A stretch of DNA of 64,000 bases, taken from the NCBI GenBank assembly GCA_964249755.1, contig CAXUDB010000003.1, forward strand, positions 248,001 to 312,000, written 5' to 3'. The stretch is from Ilyomonas sp964249755 (GTDB lineage Bacteria; Bacteroidota; Bacteroidia; Chitinophagales; Chitinophagaceae). The notes beneath the pieces are model-generated. The model was not told the DNA's origin. It made no database searches and saw only the letters and a program-made list of their open reading frames with translations. Below are positions 34,681 to 41,883 of the stretch, piece after piece. Position 1 is the stretch's first letter, and each line of letters starts with the position of its first letter. Made by a program: the position numbers and the translations under genes.

Positions 34681-35751
34681 TCAACTCTCACCTATGCCCT
34701 CTATCAATGAATTTGCTGCCTCGCTACAGGCATCCAGAAGTTTAGCAACCCAACTCAAGAAGTAAACTACATTTTCCCTTTCTGGTTGGAACGCCACATT
34801 GTACCGGGATTTAAGATAGGCAGAATCCAGAATTCTTAAGCGGTCCCTCTCTTCTTCGCCTGTAGGCGATAATAAGCTGCCGAGTTCCGGATGGTGGAGG
34901 CGACGGATGTGTTTGTGAAGCACCCAAAGCGAATGCTCTTTTATCTCCCTGCCCCAAAGGGTGCGTACCAGTGCATAAAGGGATAGCTCGGCTGCCTGAT
35001 GAAGCATAAAAAGAGCCGTTGACCCACTGCCGCTTTCGAAGCAGGCTTTTGCGCTTTCGAAGAAAGAGGCTGCCCGTTCTGCTGACACCCTAAAGAATTC
35101 TCTTCTTTCCTTTTCGGCTTCCTTACCGGGTGGGGGAACGGGCAAAGGGGTGGCGCCCTCTGCCGTGTACACTTCTTTGTCTCCGGTGCAGGCATACCGG
35201 TAGAACGGGCTGCCCGCCGACAGGCTTTCTCTTACCGATGAAACGGTATGGAGCGAGAAAGAGAAGTTGGGAAGGGCGTACCCGATGGTGCTGATCACCG
35301 TTTCGTAGTACCGGAATGGTTTGGCATCCCTGTCGGGGACAACCACCAGCAGATCGACCACCTGTTGGTTACCGCTACTGAGCCAAAAAATGCGCTCGGG
35401 GCGAATGGCGGCAATGAGCAGTTGCAGGCTGGCTACCAACCCTTCCTCACCGGTTGTTTTTACTGCCGGCTGAGCATTTCCTTTTTCATTTTCTCCCAAG
35501 ATGAGCCAGGCAGCTTCGATGAGCTTTTCGACCTCATCGTAGAAAGTAAGGTAGTTGATGGCGTAGACTTCGACATTGCACATCGCGTCTTCCAGCATTT
35601 CCCTTAAATGCTTCCGGGCTTCGGGAAGATTATAGCCATCGAAAAATTCTTTAATGACGCCCATCGGGTTCTTCATTTCAGCATTGAGGAGGCGAAGCGG
35701 CTGAAAGTGCCATGTGGGGTAGGTGTCGGTGCTACGGATTAACTTGTCCAT
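34681..35751 (-). CDS. HEPN-domain protein with degenerate nucleotidyltransferase-like N-terminus
   Basis: The 356-residue protein ends in a HEPN domain (about residues 220-345: ERAASFFESAKACFESGSGSTALFMLHQAAELSLYALVR, then HSLWVLHKHIRRLHHPEL and LKSRYN). The preceding part (about 105-200) resembles a minimal nucleotidyltransferase (RIFWLSSGNQQVVDLLVVVPD) but lacks a clear GSxxxG...DxD active site. HEPN-MNT pairs are a known toxin-antitoxin class; here both are in one chain. A conflict role is inferred. A 3' fragment of a paralogue lies at 32706-32872. Confidence 0.75.
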   Translation of the reverse strand: MDKLIRSTDTYPTWHFQPLRLLNAEMKNPMGVIKEFFDGYNLPEARKHLREMLEDAMCNVEVYAINYLTFYDEVEKLIEAAWLILGENEKGNAQPAVKTTGEEGLVASLQLLIAAIRPERIFWLSSGNQQVVDLLVVVPDRDAKPFRYYETVISTIGYALPNFSFSLHTVSSVRESLSAGSPFYRYACTGDKEVYTAEGATPLPVPPPGKEAEKERREFFRVSAERAASFFESAKACFESGSGSTALFMLHQAAELSLYALVRTLWGREIKEHSLWVLHKHIRRLHHPELGSLLSPTGEEERDRLRILDSAYLKSRYNVAFQPERENVVYFLSWVAKLLDACSEAANSLIEGIGES

Positions 35752-35884
35752 CTCTTGTTCAATTTAAGAAGTGTAAAGCAAGGCAGTTTGAAACGGATAT
35801 TCAAGACAGGAAGAGGGATAAAACAGTTGTACCGAAGGATAATTCAGAAACCGCAACAGAAGTTACCTGTTTTCCATAAAGCAG

Positions 35885-36826
35885 TTATACCATTCCCAGT
35901 TGTTTCGCCTTTTCCTGTATCAGTTGCCTGTACGCTTCTTTCCATTCCGGCGGTAGAAAGCTTTCCTCTATAAAAGACAGCCAGGGACTGATACAGCGGG
36001 AAAATGAAGTAAACAGGTTTTTCTGAGTAGCAGGCGGCAATTTGAGGGTAGTAAAGGCAGATAAAAAATCTTCCCCTTTCAGTTTCCTTTTCTTTCCATT
36101 CAGGGTTAATGCCAGTTCCTCTGTATCAGCAGGATTGACCAGGGCTGTAGCTACCATATCGTAAGCCGGCGCCAGGGTATATCCGATACCCGGCTGGCTG
36201 ATGAGCGAGAAGTTTTTCAGGTGCATATCGGCATTGCCGGTAAGAAAGGAGAACAGTACCTGTTGAAAGAAGGTTACCACATCCAATCCGGGATTGGAAG
36301 ACCCGATATAAATGGCCTTTGCGACCTGCTCATAGGAACCCCGGTATTTATCCTCCGTTAGCTTACCCGTAAGCTGGCACATGTCTTCCATGTGGAGCTT
36401 GCTTCCCTTAACCCTGTCTATGCGGCGGGTAATATAAGCAAGGCTGCCAGACTGCAGCCTGATGAGGCTATGCGGTACCGTGCTGATACCGGCTATTGAA
36501 GCCAGGTGCATTGTCAGGTCTTCCACTTCGGGCAGATGGGGGTAGCGAGCTACCGGCGGCTTCAGAATATAAGCACCCCACAAGCCAACAATGGTAAACC
36601 GCAGCGAGCCATCTTCTTTCTTCTCTTTAATATCCAACGACAATTTCGGCTGTACGCCTGTAACGGCAATGTGACTGCGTACTACCTGTACTGCCAGCTC
36701 TTTCATCCTCTCTTCGGAGAGATCCAGCAGGGGCGGCTCTTTCCCTCCCCACATCTTACGGCTACAGGAAGGATGAAAATCTTTCTCATCCGCCACTCCC
36801 TCTTTATAACAGTACAGGCAGCGCAT
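35885..36826 (-). CDS. hipT: HipT-type serine/threonine kinase toxin (HipA-like)
   Basis: The 313-residue kinase lacks the N-terminal HipA subdomain, which is encoded separately by the upstream gene, as in HipBST systems. It starts with a Cys-rich ribbon (CLYCYKEG...HPSC), then the Gly-rich loop TGVQPKLSL (about 56-64), HMEDMCQL, the catalytic GNADMHLKNFSL (Asp about 200) and the metal-binding AYDMV (about 223). In the E. coli HipBST system, HipT phosphorylates tryptophanyl-tRNA synthetase; the target here is unknown. The ATG at 36826 lies 1 bp after the hipS stop, with a GAGGAGG ribosome-binding-like stretch inside the end of hipS. Confidence 0.88.
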   Translation of the reverse strand: MRCLYCYKEGVADEKDFHPSCSRKMWGGKEPPLLDLSEERMKELAVQVVRSHIAVTGVQPKLSLDIKEKKEDGSLRFTIVGLWGAYILKPPVARYPHLPEVEDLTMHLASIAGISTVPHSLIRLQSGSLAYITRRIDRVKGSKLHMEDMCQLTGKLTEDKYRGSYEQVAKAIYIGSSNPGLDVVTFFQQVLFSFLTGNADMHLKNFSLISQPGIGYTLAPAYDMVATALVNPADTEELALTLNGKKRKLKGEDFLSAFTTLKLPPATQKNLFTSFSRCISPWLSFIEESFLPPEWKEAYRQLIQEKAKQLGMV

Positions 36827-36827
36827 T

Positions 36828-37157
36828 TTATACCTCCTCTTCTTCCAGTGGTTGAATACTAACTGCACCAATACAGTCCTTGCAGCAGGCAAGCAACAGC
36901 CCCATACGGTCGCGCGGGTTCAGCTTCCAGGTAGCTTCGGCGATATCGAGAAGCCAGCCTTCGGGTATCAGACCGTCGAAGAAGGGAAACAGCGTATTAC
37001 TGTGGTATGCCACCGTAGCGAGGGGCAGCGTGAGGCTTACCGGCTCTTTCTCCTCCCTTTGCAGATATCCGGGCAAATACCGGAAATGGTATCCCTGTTC
37101 GTCCTGCCAGATGTGACCCGCCAGGTTTCCGTGCATGTACACCTCAGCCCTTCTCAT
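36828..37157 (-). CDS. hipS: HipS-type antitoxin (HipA N-terminal subdomain)
   Basis: The 109-residue protein is the Couple_hipA/N-terminal subdomain that is fused to the kinase in HipA but free in HipBST: RAEVYMHGNLAGHIWQDEQGYHFRYLPGYL, PVSLTLPL, and NTLFPFFDGLIPEGWLLDIA, a strong signature. In characterised HipBST systems HipS, rather than HipB, neutralises the kinase. It overlaps hipB by 14 bp and precedes hipT by 1 bp, so translation is probably coupled. Confidence 0.88.
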   Translation of the reverse strand: MRRAEVYMHGNLAGHIWQDEQGYHFRYLPGYLQREEKEPVSLTLPLATVAYHSNTLFPFFDGLIPEGWLLDIAEATWKLNPRDRMGLLLACCKDCIGAVSIQPLEEEEV

Positions 37158-37368
37158 TTAAAAAGTTTTGCCTGTTAAAAGGGACCGGACCTAACTCATA
37201 TCCAAAGAGCCTGAGTACCTGATTTACCTTTGCCAATTGCACCGTTTCCTTACCGTTTTCCAGCTCCCGCACGAAGCGCAAGCCCACGCCTGCCTTGGCC
37301 GCCAAATCCGGCTGTGTGAGCCCTAATAAACTCCGCTTTTGCTTTACAAACTGAGACAATGTATCCAT
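37144..37368 (-). CDS. hipB: HipB-type transcriptional regulator (XRE family)
   Basis: The 74-residue protein is a compact helix-turn-helix repressor: LSQFVKQKRSLLGLTQPDLAAKAGVGLRFVRELENGKETV. It is first in the hipB-hipS-hipT operon and presumably binds the three TATACCC-N4-GGGTATA palindromes just upstream (37375-37472) to autoregulate it. HipB alone, or with HipS and HipT bound, is the usual repressor form in the family. Confidence 0.88.
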   Translation of the reverse strand: MDTLSQFVKQKRSLLGLTQPDLAAKAGVGLRFVRELENGKETVQLAKVNQVLRLFGYELGPVPFNRQNFLNEKG

Positions 37369-37374
37369 GATTTG

Positions 37375-37388
37375 TACCCGATAGGGTA
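37375..37388. promoter_or_regulatory. hip operator 1 (TACCC-gata-GGGTA)
   Basis: A palindrome with a 4-nt spacer, centred at 37381.5 and 7 bp upstream of the hipB start codon. It is the first of three copies with the same half-site. Confidence 0.75.
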
Positions 37389-37412
37389 TAAAAATAGGGT
37401 ATTTATTCCATT

Positions 37413-37432
37413 TTATACCCGATGGGGTATAA
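37413..37432. promoter_or_regulatory. hip operator 2 (TTATACCC-gatg-GGGTATAA)
   Basis: A perfect 8-bp inverted repeat with a 4-nt spacer, centred at 37422.5, exactly 41 bp from operator 1. A lone half-site (TAGGGTA) lies between them near 37395-37401. Confidence 0.8.
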
Positions 37433-37454
37433 AGGGATGATATTCTGCCTTTGA

Positions 37455-37472
37455 TATACCCAACCGGGTATA
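37455..37472. promoter_or_regulatory. hip operator 3 (TATACCC-aacc-GGGTATA)
   Basis: A perfect 7-bp inverted repeat with a 4-nt spacer, centred at 37463.5, again exactly 41 bp from operator 2. It is 67 bp upstream of the divergent XRE gene start (37540) and so may link the control of both genes. Confidence 0.8.
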
Positions 37473-37513
37473 AAAAACGTACCTCTGTGCTGAACCAGAC
37501 AAGTTGAAACCAT

Positions 37514-37521
37514 TACATTTG
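37514..37521 (+). promoter_or_regulatory. Bacteroidota -7 element (TACATTTG) for the divergent XRE gene
   Basis: TACATTTG matches TAnnTTTG and lies 19 bp before the ATG at 37540. Confidence 0.45.
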
Positions 37522-37539
37522 TTATACAAACCAATTACT

Positions 37540-37962
37540 ATGACAGAGACGATACACCAGGGAAGAAACATTAAACGGTTCCGGGAACTGTTTGGAATTA
37601 AGCAAGAAGCATTAGCCCTTGAACTGGGTGAGGACTGGAGCCAGAAGAAGGTGTCGCTGCTGGAAAGTAAAGAGGTGATTGATGATGGACTATTGGAACA
37701 GGTGGCGAAGGTGTTGAAGGTGCCGACTGACGCGATTAAAAATTTTACCGATGAACGAGCACTGAATATATTTTCAAATACTTATCACGACAACTCATCA
37801 ATTTTAGGCACATACAACTTTAATCCATTAGATGAATGGAAGGAAAGTGTTGCGGAAAATAAAAGGCTGCAAGACGAAAACAGAAATCTTTATGAGCGTT
37901 TGTTGCAGGTAGAAAGGGAGAAGAATGAGTTGTTGCAGAGGATGTTGGATGAAAGGAAGTAA
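37540..37962 (+). CDS. XRE-family regulator with C-terminal coiled coil
   Basis: From the ATG at 37540 the protein is 140 residues. The N-terminal helix-turn-helix (RNIKRFRELFGIKQEALALELGEDWSQKKVSLLE) is followed by a linker and a coiled coil (ENKRLQDENRNLYERLLQVEREKNELLQRML). This type is common in Bacteroidota accessory regions. It is divergent from hipB and lies at the edge of the nucleotide-modification block, so it could regulate either. Twelve upstream in-frame codons overlap the -7 element and are left out. Confidence 0.8.
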   Translation: MTETIHQGRNIKRFRELFGIKQEALALELGEDWSQKKVSLLESKEVIDDGLLEQVAKVLKVPTDAIKNFTDERALNIFSNTYHDNSSILGTYNFNPLDEWKESVAENKRLQDENRNLYERLLQVEREKNELLQRMLDERK

Positions 37963-38027
37963 TTATTGTTTATAGTGTAGGTTATATGCCTTGCCGGTTT
38001 GTGGTGAGGCATTTTTGTGTTAGGAAG

Positions 38028-38975
38028 TTAATGTTTGAAAATGTTTTCCTGATGCCAGCGCAAATTATCCTTGTTCGGATGGTAATTTTCTTCTTTTGGC
38101 AGTGCAATTTGTTTACCCACAAATTGATGAAGGGAATGATTTGTATTCTTTTCGGTAAAGGTTGTTGATACGGCTATTGTGTAGTTTTCTATAATGGTGA
38201 TTAGACCCCGATCAAAGGCGCGATGAAAGTTTGGGCAAAGAGAAATGCCGTTGGTAATGGTGTCGTTGTGGGAGATGGAGAAGGGAACGATGTGGCAGGC
38301 ATCTATCATTTGTATGTTGTGGGTGGAAATGATTTGCATGCCGGTGATGCAGCAGGTGTGGTTGTAGATGGTAGGAATGGTCTTTTTAAATACGCCATTG
38401 CGGATGAATATTTCTTCTTCGTCGGCAGTGGCGATTTGCTGCTTGTATATGGCGGGTGCCTCGTTGAGTATTTGTTGGGTAATGGTATAGAGAGTTGGCG
38501 ATTCGGTGAGAAGATTATTGTTGCTTGTTCCTTTGAAATAGGTTTGGAGAAGCGTGTGTTTGAGCGCTTCGCACGTGTCGGTTTGTTGGAGTAGTACAAA
38601 TAAATCTTCGTCGAGGGAAGCATACCAAACAGCATCTTGCAGGTTGGCGAAGCTTTTTATAGAATGTGATGAGGTGAGTAATATTTCTTTTCCGGGATGG
38701 GTGTGAATATGCCAGAAGCCTTCGGATTTGAGATGATAGAAGGGTAAGGAGAAGTTGGCAGTGAAAGTGGGATTGTGTACTAGCGCGCTCCAGATGTCTT
38801 TGAAGGTGGCGACAAGGGTGGGTGTGATGTAAATGTGGTTGGTGATGATGTGGTTTTGTTCGATGTTTTGGATGATGGATAAGAGGAGAATGGGTTTGTG
38901 TGGAGCGGAATTGCCTTTTACTTTGGCGGTTTTGAGGTGGGAGAATTTGCGGAGGTAATGGGAGATTAATTGCAT
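38028..38975 (-). CDS. HNH endonuclease with sulfur-binding-like N-terminal domain
   Basis: The 315-residue protein ends in an HNH nuclease: CCITGMQI (zinc Cys), DACHIVPFSISHND, TNGISLCPNFHRAFDRGLI supply the His-Asn-His set. The N-terminal half begins with LKTAKVKGNSAPHKPILLLSII, the pattern of the sulfur-binding domain in restriction enzymes of the ScoMcrA type that cut phosphorothioated DNA. This suggests a type IV-like, modification-dependent nuclease. It is the third gene of a - strand operon (from 40304) with the MazG_C-type and dCTP deaminase-fold genes, 13 bp after the former. Target specificity is unproven. Confidence 0.8.
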   Translation of the reverse strand: MQLISHYLRKFSHLKTAKVKGNSAPHKPILLLSIIQNIEQNHIITNHIYITPTLVATFKDIWSALVHNPTFTANFSLPFYHLKSEGFWHIHTHPGKEILLTSSHSIKSFANLQDAVWYASLDEDLFVLLQQTDTCEALKHTLLQTYFKGTSNNNLLTESPTLYTITQQILNEAPAIYKQQIATADEEEIFIRNGVFKKTIPTIYNHTCCITGMQIISTHNIQMIDACHIVPFSISHNDTITNGISLCPNFHRAFDRGLITIIENYTIAVSTTFTEKNTNHSLHQFVGKQIALPKEENYHPNKDNLRWHQENIFKH

Positions 38976-38988
38976 TGAAGAATCTTTA

Positions 38989-39543
38989 TTAACCTAAATA
39001 TTTTGCTGATTTCCTGATTCTATCAAATGCAACTTTGCCACCTTTATTTTCAATTAGTTCTCTAAAAAGAGAATAAGAAGTTTTTATTGTTTTTTTCCAC
39101 TCTTCTTCGGTTATTGACTTAACTTCAAAGTCACTAGTCATCTCTTTAATAGTTTGTAATATAGAAGGGGAGATATCAATACTTTCGAAAAAATTATTGC
39201 GTTTTGCTTCATTGAATATGATAAGAGAAATCGCCTCTTCAGTTATTATTGCCTTGGCACCATCTTCAATTCTATCTAACAAGGGATTGCTTTTCCTTTT
39301 TCTTTTCATAAGTGCTCTTGTACAAGGTGACCAGTTTAAGAAAGCAGCAAATGAATAATGGAAAATATCATGGTAACGATAAAAATCTTCATTGTAAGAA
39401 TTGTCATCTATTTCATTTCCTAATTGAACTTGGTCATCTATTGTGACTAAAACTTTGTTTATTCCATCATATTCAAAGCTTTTGAAAGAAATTTCAAAAT
39501 AATCAGGCAATGATTCAGTAATCAAGTTGTTTAATTCAAGCAT
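38989..39543 (-). CDS. Stand-alone MazG C-terminal-type (MazG_C) domain protein
   Basis: The 184-residue protein matches the domain that usually follows MazG in nucleotide-modification contexts: YRYHDIFHYSFAAFLNWSP, ALMKRKRKSNPLLDRIEDGAKAI, TEEAISLIIFNEAK and a C-terminal EEWKKTIKTSYSLFRELIENKGG. No N-terminal MazG pyrophosphohydrolase is present. It overlaps the preceding gene by 1 bp (TAATG), so translation is coupled. It probably works on, or senses, modified nucleotides together with its operon partners. The identification is from motif recall. Confidence 0.75.
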   Translation of the reverse strand: MLELNNLITESLPDYFEISFKSFEYDGINKVLVTIDDQVQLGNEIDDNSYNEDFYRYHDIFHYSFAAFLNWSPCTRALMKRKRKSNPLLDRIEDGAKAIITEEAISLIIFNEAKRNNFFESIDISPSILQTIKEMTSDFEVKSITEEEWKKTIKTSYSLFRELIENKGGKVAFDRIRKSAKYLG

Positions 39544-40304
39544 TATTTATCACTTTTTATTGATGAGTCTCTGATCATGCTTGCTTTGCTCTTGTTGGCT
39601 TTATTTACTGAATCTATTATTGATTGGAAAATTTCTTCTCGCATACGATAATCATAACCATCACTAAACTTCAAATTTTGCGACAATAAAATTCCAACTG
39701 TACTTACTAAAACTGAAATAATTATAAGTCCAACCCATATAATCATCTTAACACGATTCTCTAAACGACTTAGTTTCTTAAGCATAGTGCCAGTATAAGG
39801 CAAATTGCCATTTAAAGCATCTAGATAGGCGATGCCTATATTATCCTGTTTATCGAAAGAACCATTATAAATAGAAGGACTTTTTAGTTCACTTAGCCAC
39901 ATAGAAAAGTAAGGTTTTGCTTTTTCCAAACGAATCATTGTTGGACCTGCGTTATAAACAGAGAAAATCAATTTCCCTTCGTAGCCTGGGTCTACATGAA
40001 AACCAGACACATTTATCAATCCCCGTTTTTTAAGCTGAAATCTGACAGAAATGAATCCAATATAGTATTCGGGAATTTTGACTTTCTCGAGTGTAATTAG
40101 CAGAGCAAATTGCCCAGGTTCAATGTTTACATGAGGATTCTTATTATCAAGAAATTCTTTCTTGTTCGGTTTAGAATCCGTTACAAATGCCTCATTGCCT
40201 AAACGTAGATTATAGCAGGCATTTTCAACACACGTAGGCTCATATTGTTCGGTAATAATAGTGGGCAAATGTTGAGCTAAATCATTAGTACCTAAAAAAG
40301 CCAT
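39543..40304 (-). CDS. Membrane-anchored dCTP deaminase/dUTPase-fold protein
   Basis: Residues about 1-140 have the trimeric dCTP deaminase/dUTPase fold: CYNLRLGNEAF, NIEPGQFALLITLEKVKIPEYYIGFISVR, GFHVDPGYEGKLIFSVYNAG. In dCTP deaminases the strand after PGxxG carries the catalytic Glu (LEF); here it reads IFSV, so deamination is doubtful. The motif VDPGYEG instead resembles the dUTPase Asp motif. A single membrane helix (about residues 187-208, MIIWVGLIIISVLVSTVGILL) and a charged tail follow, an unusual addition. It is the first gene of the operon leading to the HNH nuclease. Confidence 0.78.
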   Translation of the reverse strand: MAFLGTNDLAQHLPTIITEQYEPTCVENACYNLRLGNEAFVTDSKPNKKEFLDNKNPHVNIEPGQFALLITLEKVKIPEYYIGFISVRFQLKKRGLINVSGFHVDPGYEGKLIFSVYNAGPTMIRLEKAKPYFSMWLSELKSPSIYNGSFDKQDNIGIAYLDALNGNLPYTGTMLKKLSRLENRVKMIIWVGLIIISVLVSTVGILLSQNLKFSDGYDYRMREEIFQSIIDSVNKANKSKASMIRDSSIKSDK

Positions 40305-40491
40305 AACAACAAGTTATTTATTAAATAAAACTACGTTATTCATTTCTCAAACTCTCTCTAATTTATTCACCGATCCTCATAAAAAGCAATTTTAAGCACT
40401 TTTTTCTATTACTAATAATATTGACATATATGGAATAGAATTTGCTAATATCTTTATCTTTACTTCAAACAATCTTTAATCTGTATTAGTT

Positions 40492-40920
40492 ATGGCAAAG
40501 AATCTTTTACTAATCCATTATGAACCTGGTGCATCCGAAATCTCGACGTTAGAGAGTCAGTTATTAGCTAACGGATATTCAATCCAAGTTGGCACAACAG
40601 ATATTACCTCTAACAAAGCAACACAAGATATAGAGTGGGCAGATACGGTCTTAGTATTAATAGGAAAAGACTCAAATCTAAGCTCTTCTGTGAATTGGAA
40701 TATTAGAACAGCTAATGAATATAGTAAGACAATAATTGGCATTTATATTCCCGGAGGTAGTCAATTCAACATTTCGAATGAACTAGAAAGCTATGCTTCA
40801 GCAATCGTTTGCTGGAAAATTGAATTTATTCTAATCGCGATAGGCGGTGAGCCTATCTTTCTAACTCCTGATTGTAATGAACGTCCAGCAGCAAATAAGG
40901 CGAGCTCATCTACGTGTTAA
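40492..40920 (+). CDS. TIR-like domain protein (ThsB/MTH538 type)
   Basis: The 142-residue protein has a Rossmann-like TIR-related fold: MAKNLLLIHYEPG, ATQDIEWADTVLVLIGKDSNLSSSVNWNIRTANEYSKTIIGIYIPGG, LESYASAIVCW. The segment VLIGKDS...VNWNIRTA corresponds to the region of Thoeris ThsB-like TIR proteins that carries the active-site acid (typically WxxxEI); Asn stands there instead of Glu, so NAD hydrolysis is uncertain. The C-terminus is short and Ser-rich. It lies 4 bp upstream of the Nmad2-like gene in a two-gene operon. Confidence 0.65.
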   Translation: MAKNLLLIHYEPGASEISTLESQLLANGYSIQVGTTDITSNKATQDIEWADTVLVLIGKDSNLSSSVNWNIRTANEYSKTIIGIYIPGGSQFNISNELESYASAIVCWKIEFILIAIGGEPIFLTPDCNERPAANKASSSTC

Positions 40921-40924
40921 GACA

Positions 40925-41575
40925 ATGCCCAAGATTTATATATATGTTGTTGATCGTGACTTAGGTTTTGCCCCTAATCCATTTCATGGTGTTTGTAGCC
41001 TTGCTACTTGTAAACCTGATATAAGAAGTGTCGCAAAAGAAGATGATTGGGTTTTTGGGGTTGGTGGCAAAAGATTAAAAGCTGTTGGCAAATTGGTCTT
41101 TGCTATGAAAGTTACCCGAAAACTAAACTTTGATGAATACTGGAAAGATTCGAAGTTTCGAATTAAAAGATCAGTAAGGAATGGAACCAAAAAAATAATG
41201 GTTGGTGATAATATATATTCAAAGGATGAAACGACAGGAGATTGGATACAAGCTCACTCACACCATAGTTATCCTGATGGAACTACGAATTTCTTAAATT
41301 TAAAGAAAGACACAAGAAGACCCTATGTTCTATTATCGAATCACTTTTATTATTTCGGCAGTTCTGCTCCCATTATACCATTCACAAGCTTTAAAGATTT
41401 TATTTATCAGAACCATAGAAAGCATCGCACATATAGACAGAGCCAAGCACAAGAATTAATTTCATGGTTAGAAAACAATTATGGAAGTTTAATCAACAAG
41501 GTATTGGCAGACCCTTTTGATTTTGATAAAAGTAGTGCTTATTATTCTCCTGATACTGATAGTATAAGTCTTTAA
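40925..41575 (+). CDS. Nmad2-like nucleotide-modification-associated protein
   Basis: From the ATG at 40925 the protein is 216 residues. The start IYIYVVDRDLGFAPNPFHGVCSLATCKPDIR and the following DDWVFGVGG, KLVFAMKVTRKLNFDEYWKD are the pattern of 'nucleotide modification associated domain 2'. This family is found next to base-modifying enzymes in phages and bacteria; its biochemical role is not established. An in-frame ATG at 40877 would overlap the TIR-like gene. The stop overlaps that of the convergent DUF1599 gene by 4 bp. Confidence 0.75.
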   Translation: MPKIYIYVVDRDLGFAPNPFHGVCSLATCKPDIRSVAKEDDWVFGVGGKRLKAVGKLVFAMKVTRKLNFDEYWKDSKFRIKRSVRNGTKKIMVGDNIYSKDETTGDWIQAHSHHSYPDGTTNFLNLKKDTRRPYVLLSNHFYYFGSSAPIIPFTSFKDFIYQNHRKHRTYRQSQAQELISWLENNYGSLINKVLADPFDFDKSSAYYSPDTDSISL

Positions 41576-41880
41576 ATTAGTGAACTAATTCTCTGCTGGC
41601 TTTCGTGTTCCAAAATTATCAAACCTATTATCGAATAACCGATAATATCTTTTAGAGTATCTTCAAGAGATTCAAAATTTGGTTCTGATTTATCATTAAG
41701 TGTTTTTTCGATAAGGTTGCGGTATCTTTTGATCTTGTCCCACAAATGCACCATGTTTCCAATAGTTCCAAGATCAAAGCTTGCACCGCCATAATCTTGA
41801 TTTTTCTTGATTAAAATTTCAGTGATACTTGAAGTAATAGCTCTCACTTTTTCTTCTGTCATTGTGGGTATGGAACTCAT
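41572..41880 (-). CDS. DUF1599 (nucleotide modification associated domain 1) protein
   Basis: The 102-residue protein matches DUF1599/Nmad1: ITEILIKKNQDYGGASFDLGTIGNMVHLWDKIKRYRNLIE, then ESLEDTLKDIIGYSIIGLIIL. The family is helical, related to MazG-like pyrophosphohydrolases, and travels with thymidylate-synthase-like genes. It starts 3 bp after the thymidylate-synthase-fold gene, as third gene of the operon from 43943. Confidence 0.82.
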   Translation of the reverse strand: MSSIPTMTEEKVRAITSSITEILIKKNQDYGGASFDLGTIGNMVHLWDKIKRYRNLIEKTLNDKSEPNFESLEDTLKDIIGYSIIGLIILEHESQQRISSLI

Positions 41881-41883
41881 TGG

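Noticed and set aside
35885..37368. Classical two-gene HipBA system with a frameshifted hipA
   Set aside because: The N-terminal subdomain ends in a proper stop, the kinase has its own start 1 bp later with an added Cys-rich ribbon, and the order hipB-hipS-hipT matches HipBST systems. It is a natural split, not a broken gene.
38223..38594. 123-codon + strand open frame in the HNH nuclease gene
   Set aside because: The minus strand encodes clear HNH motifs over the same stretch.
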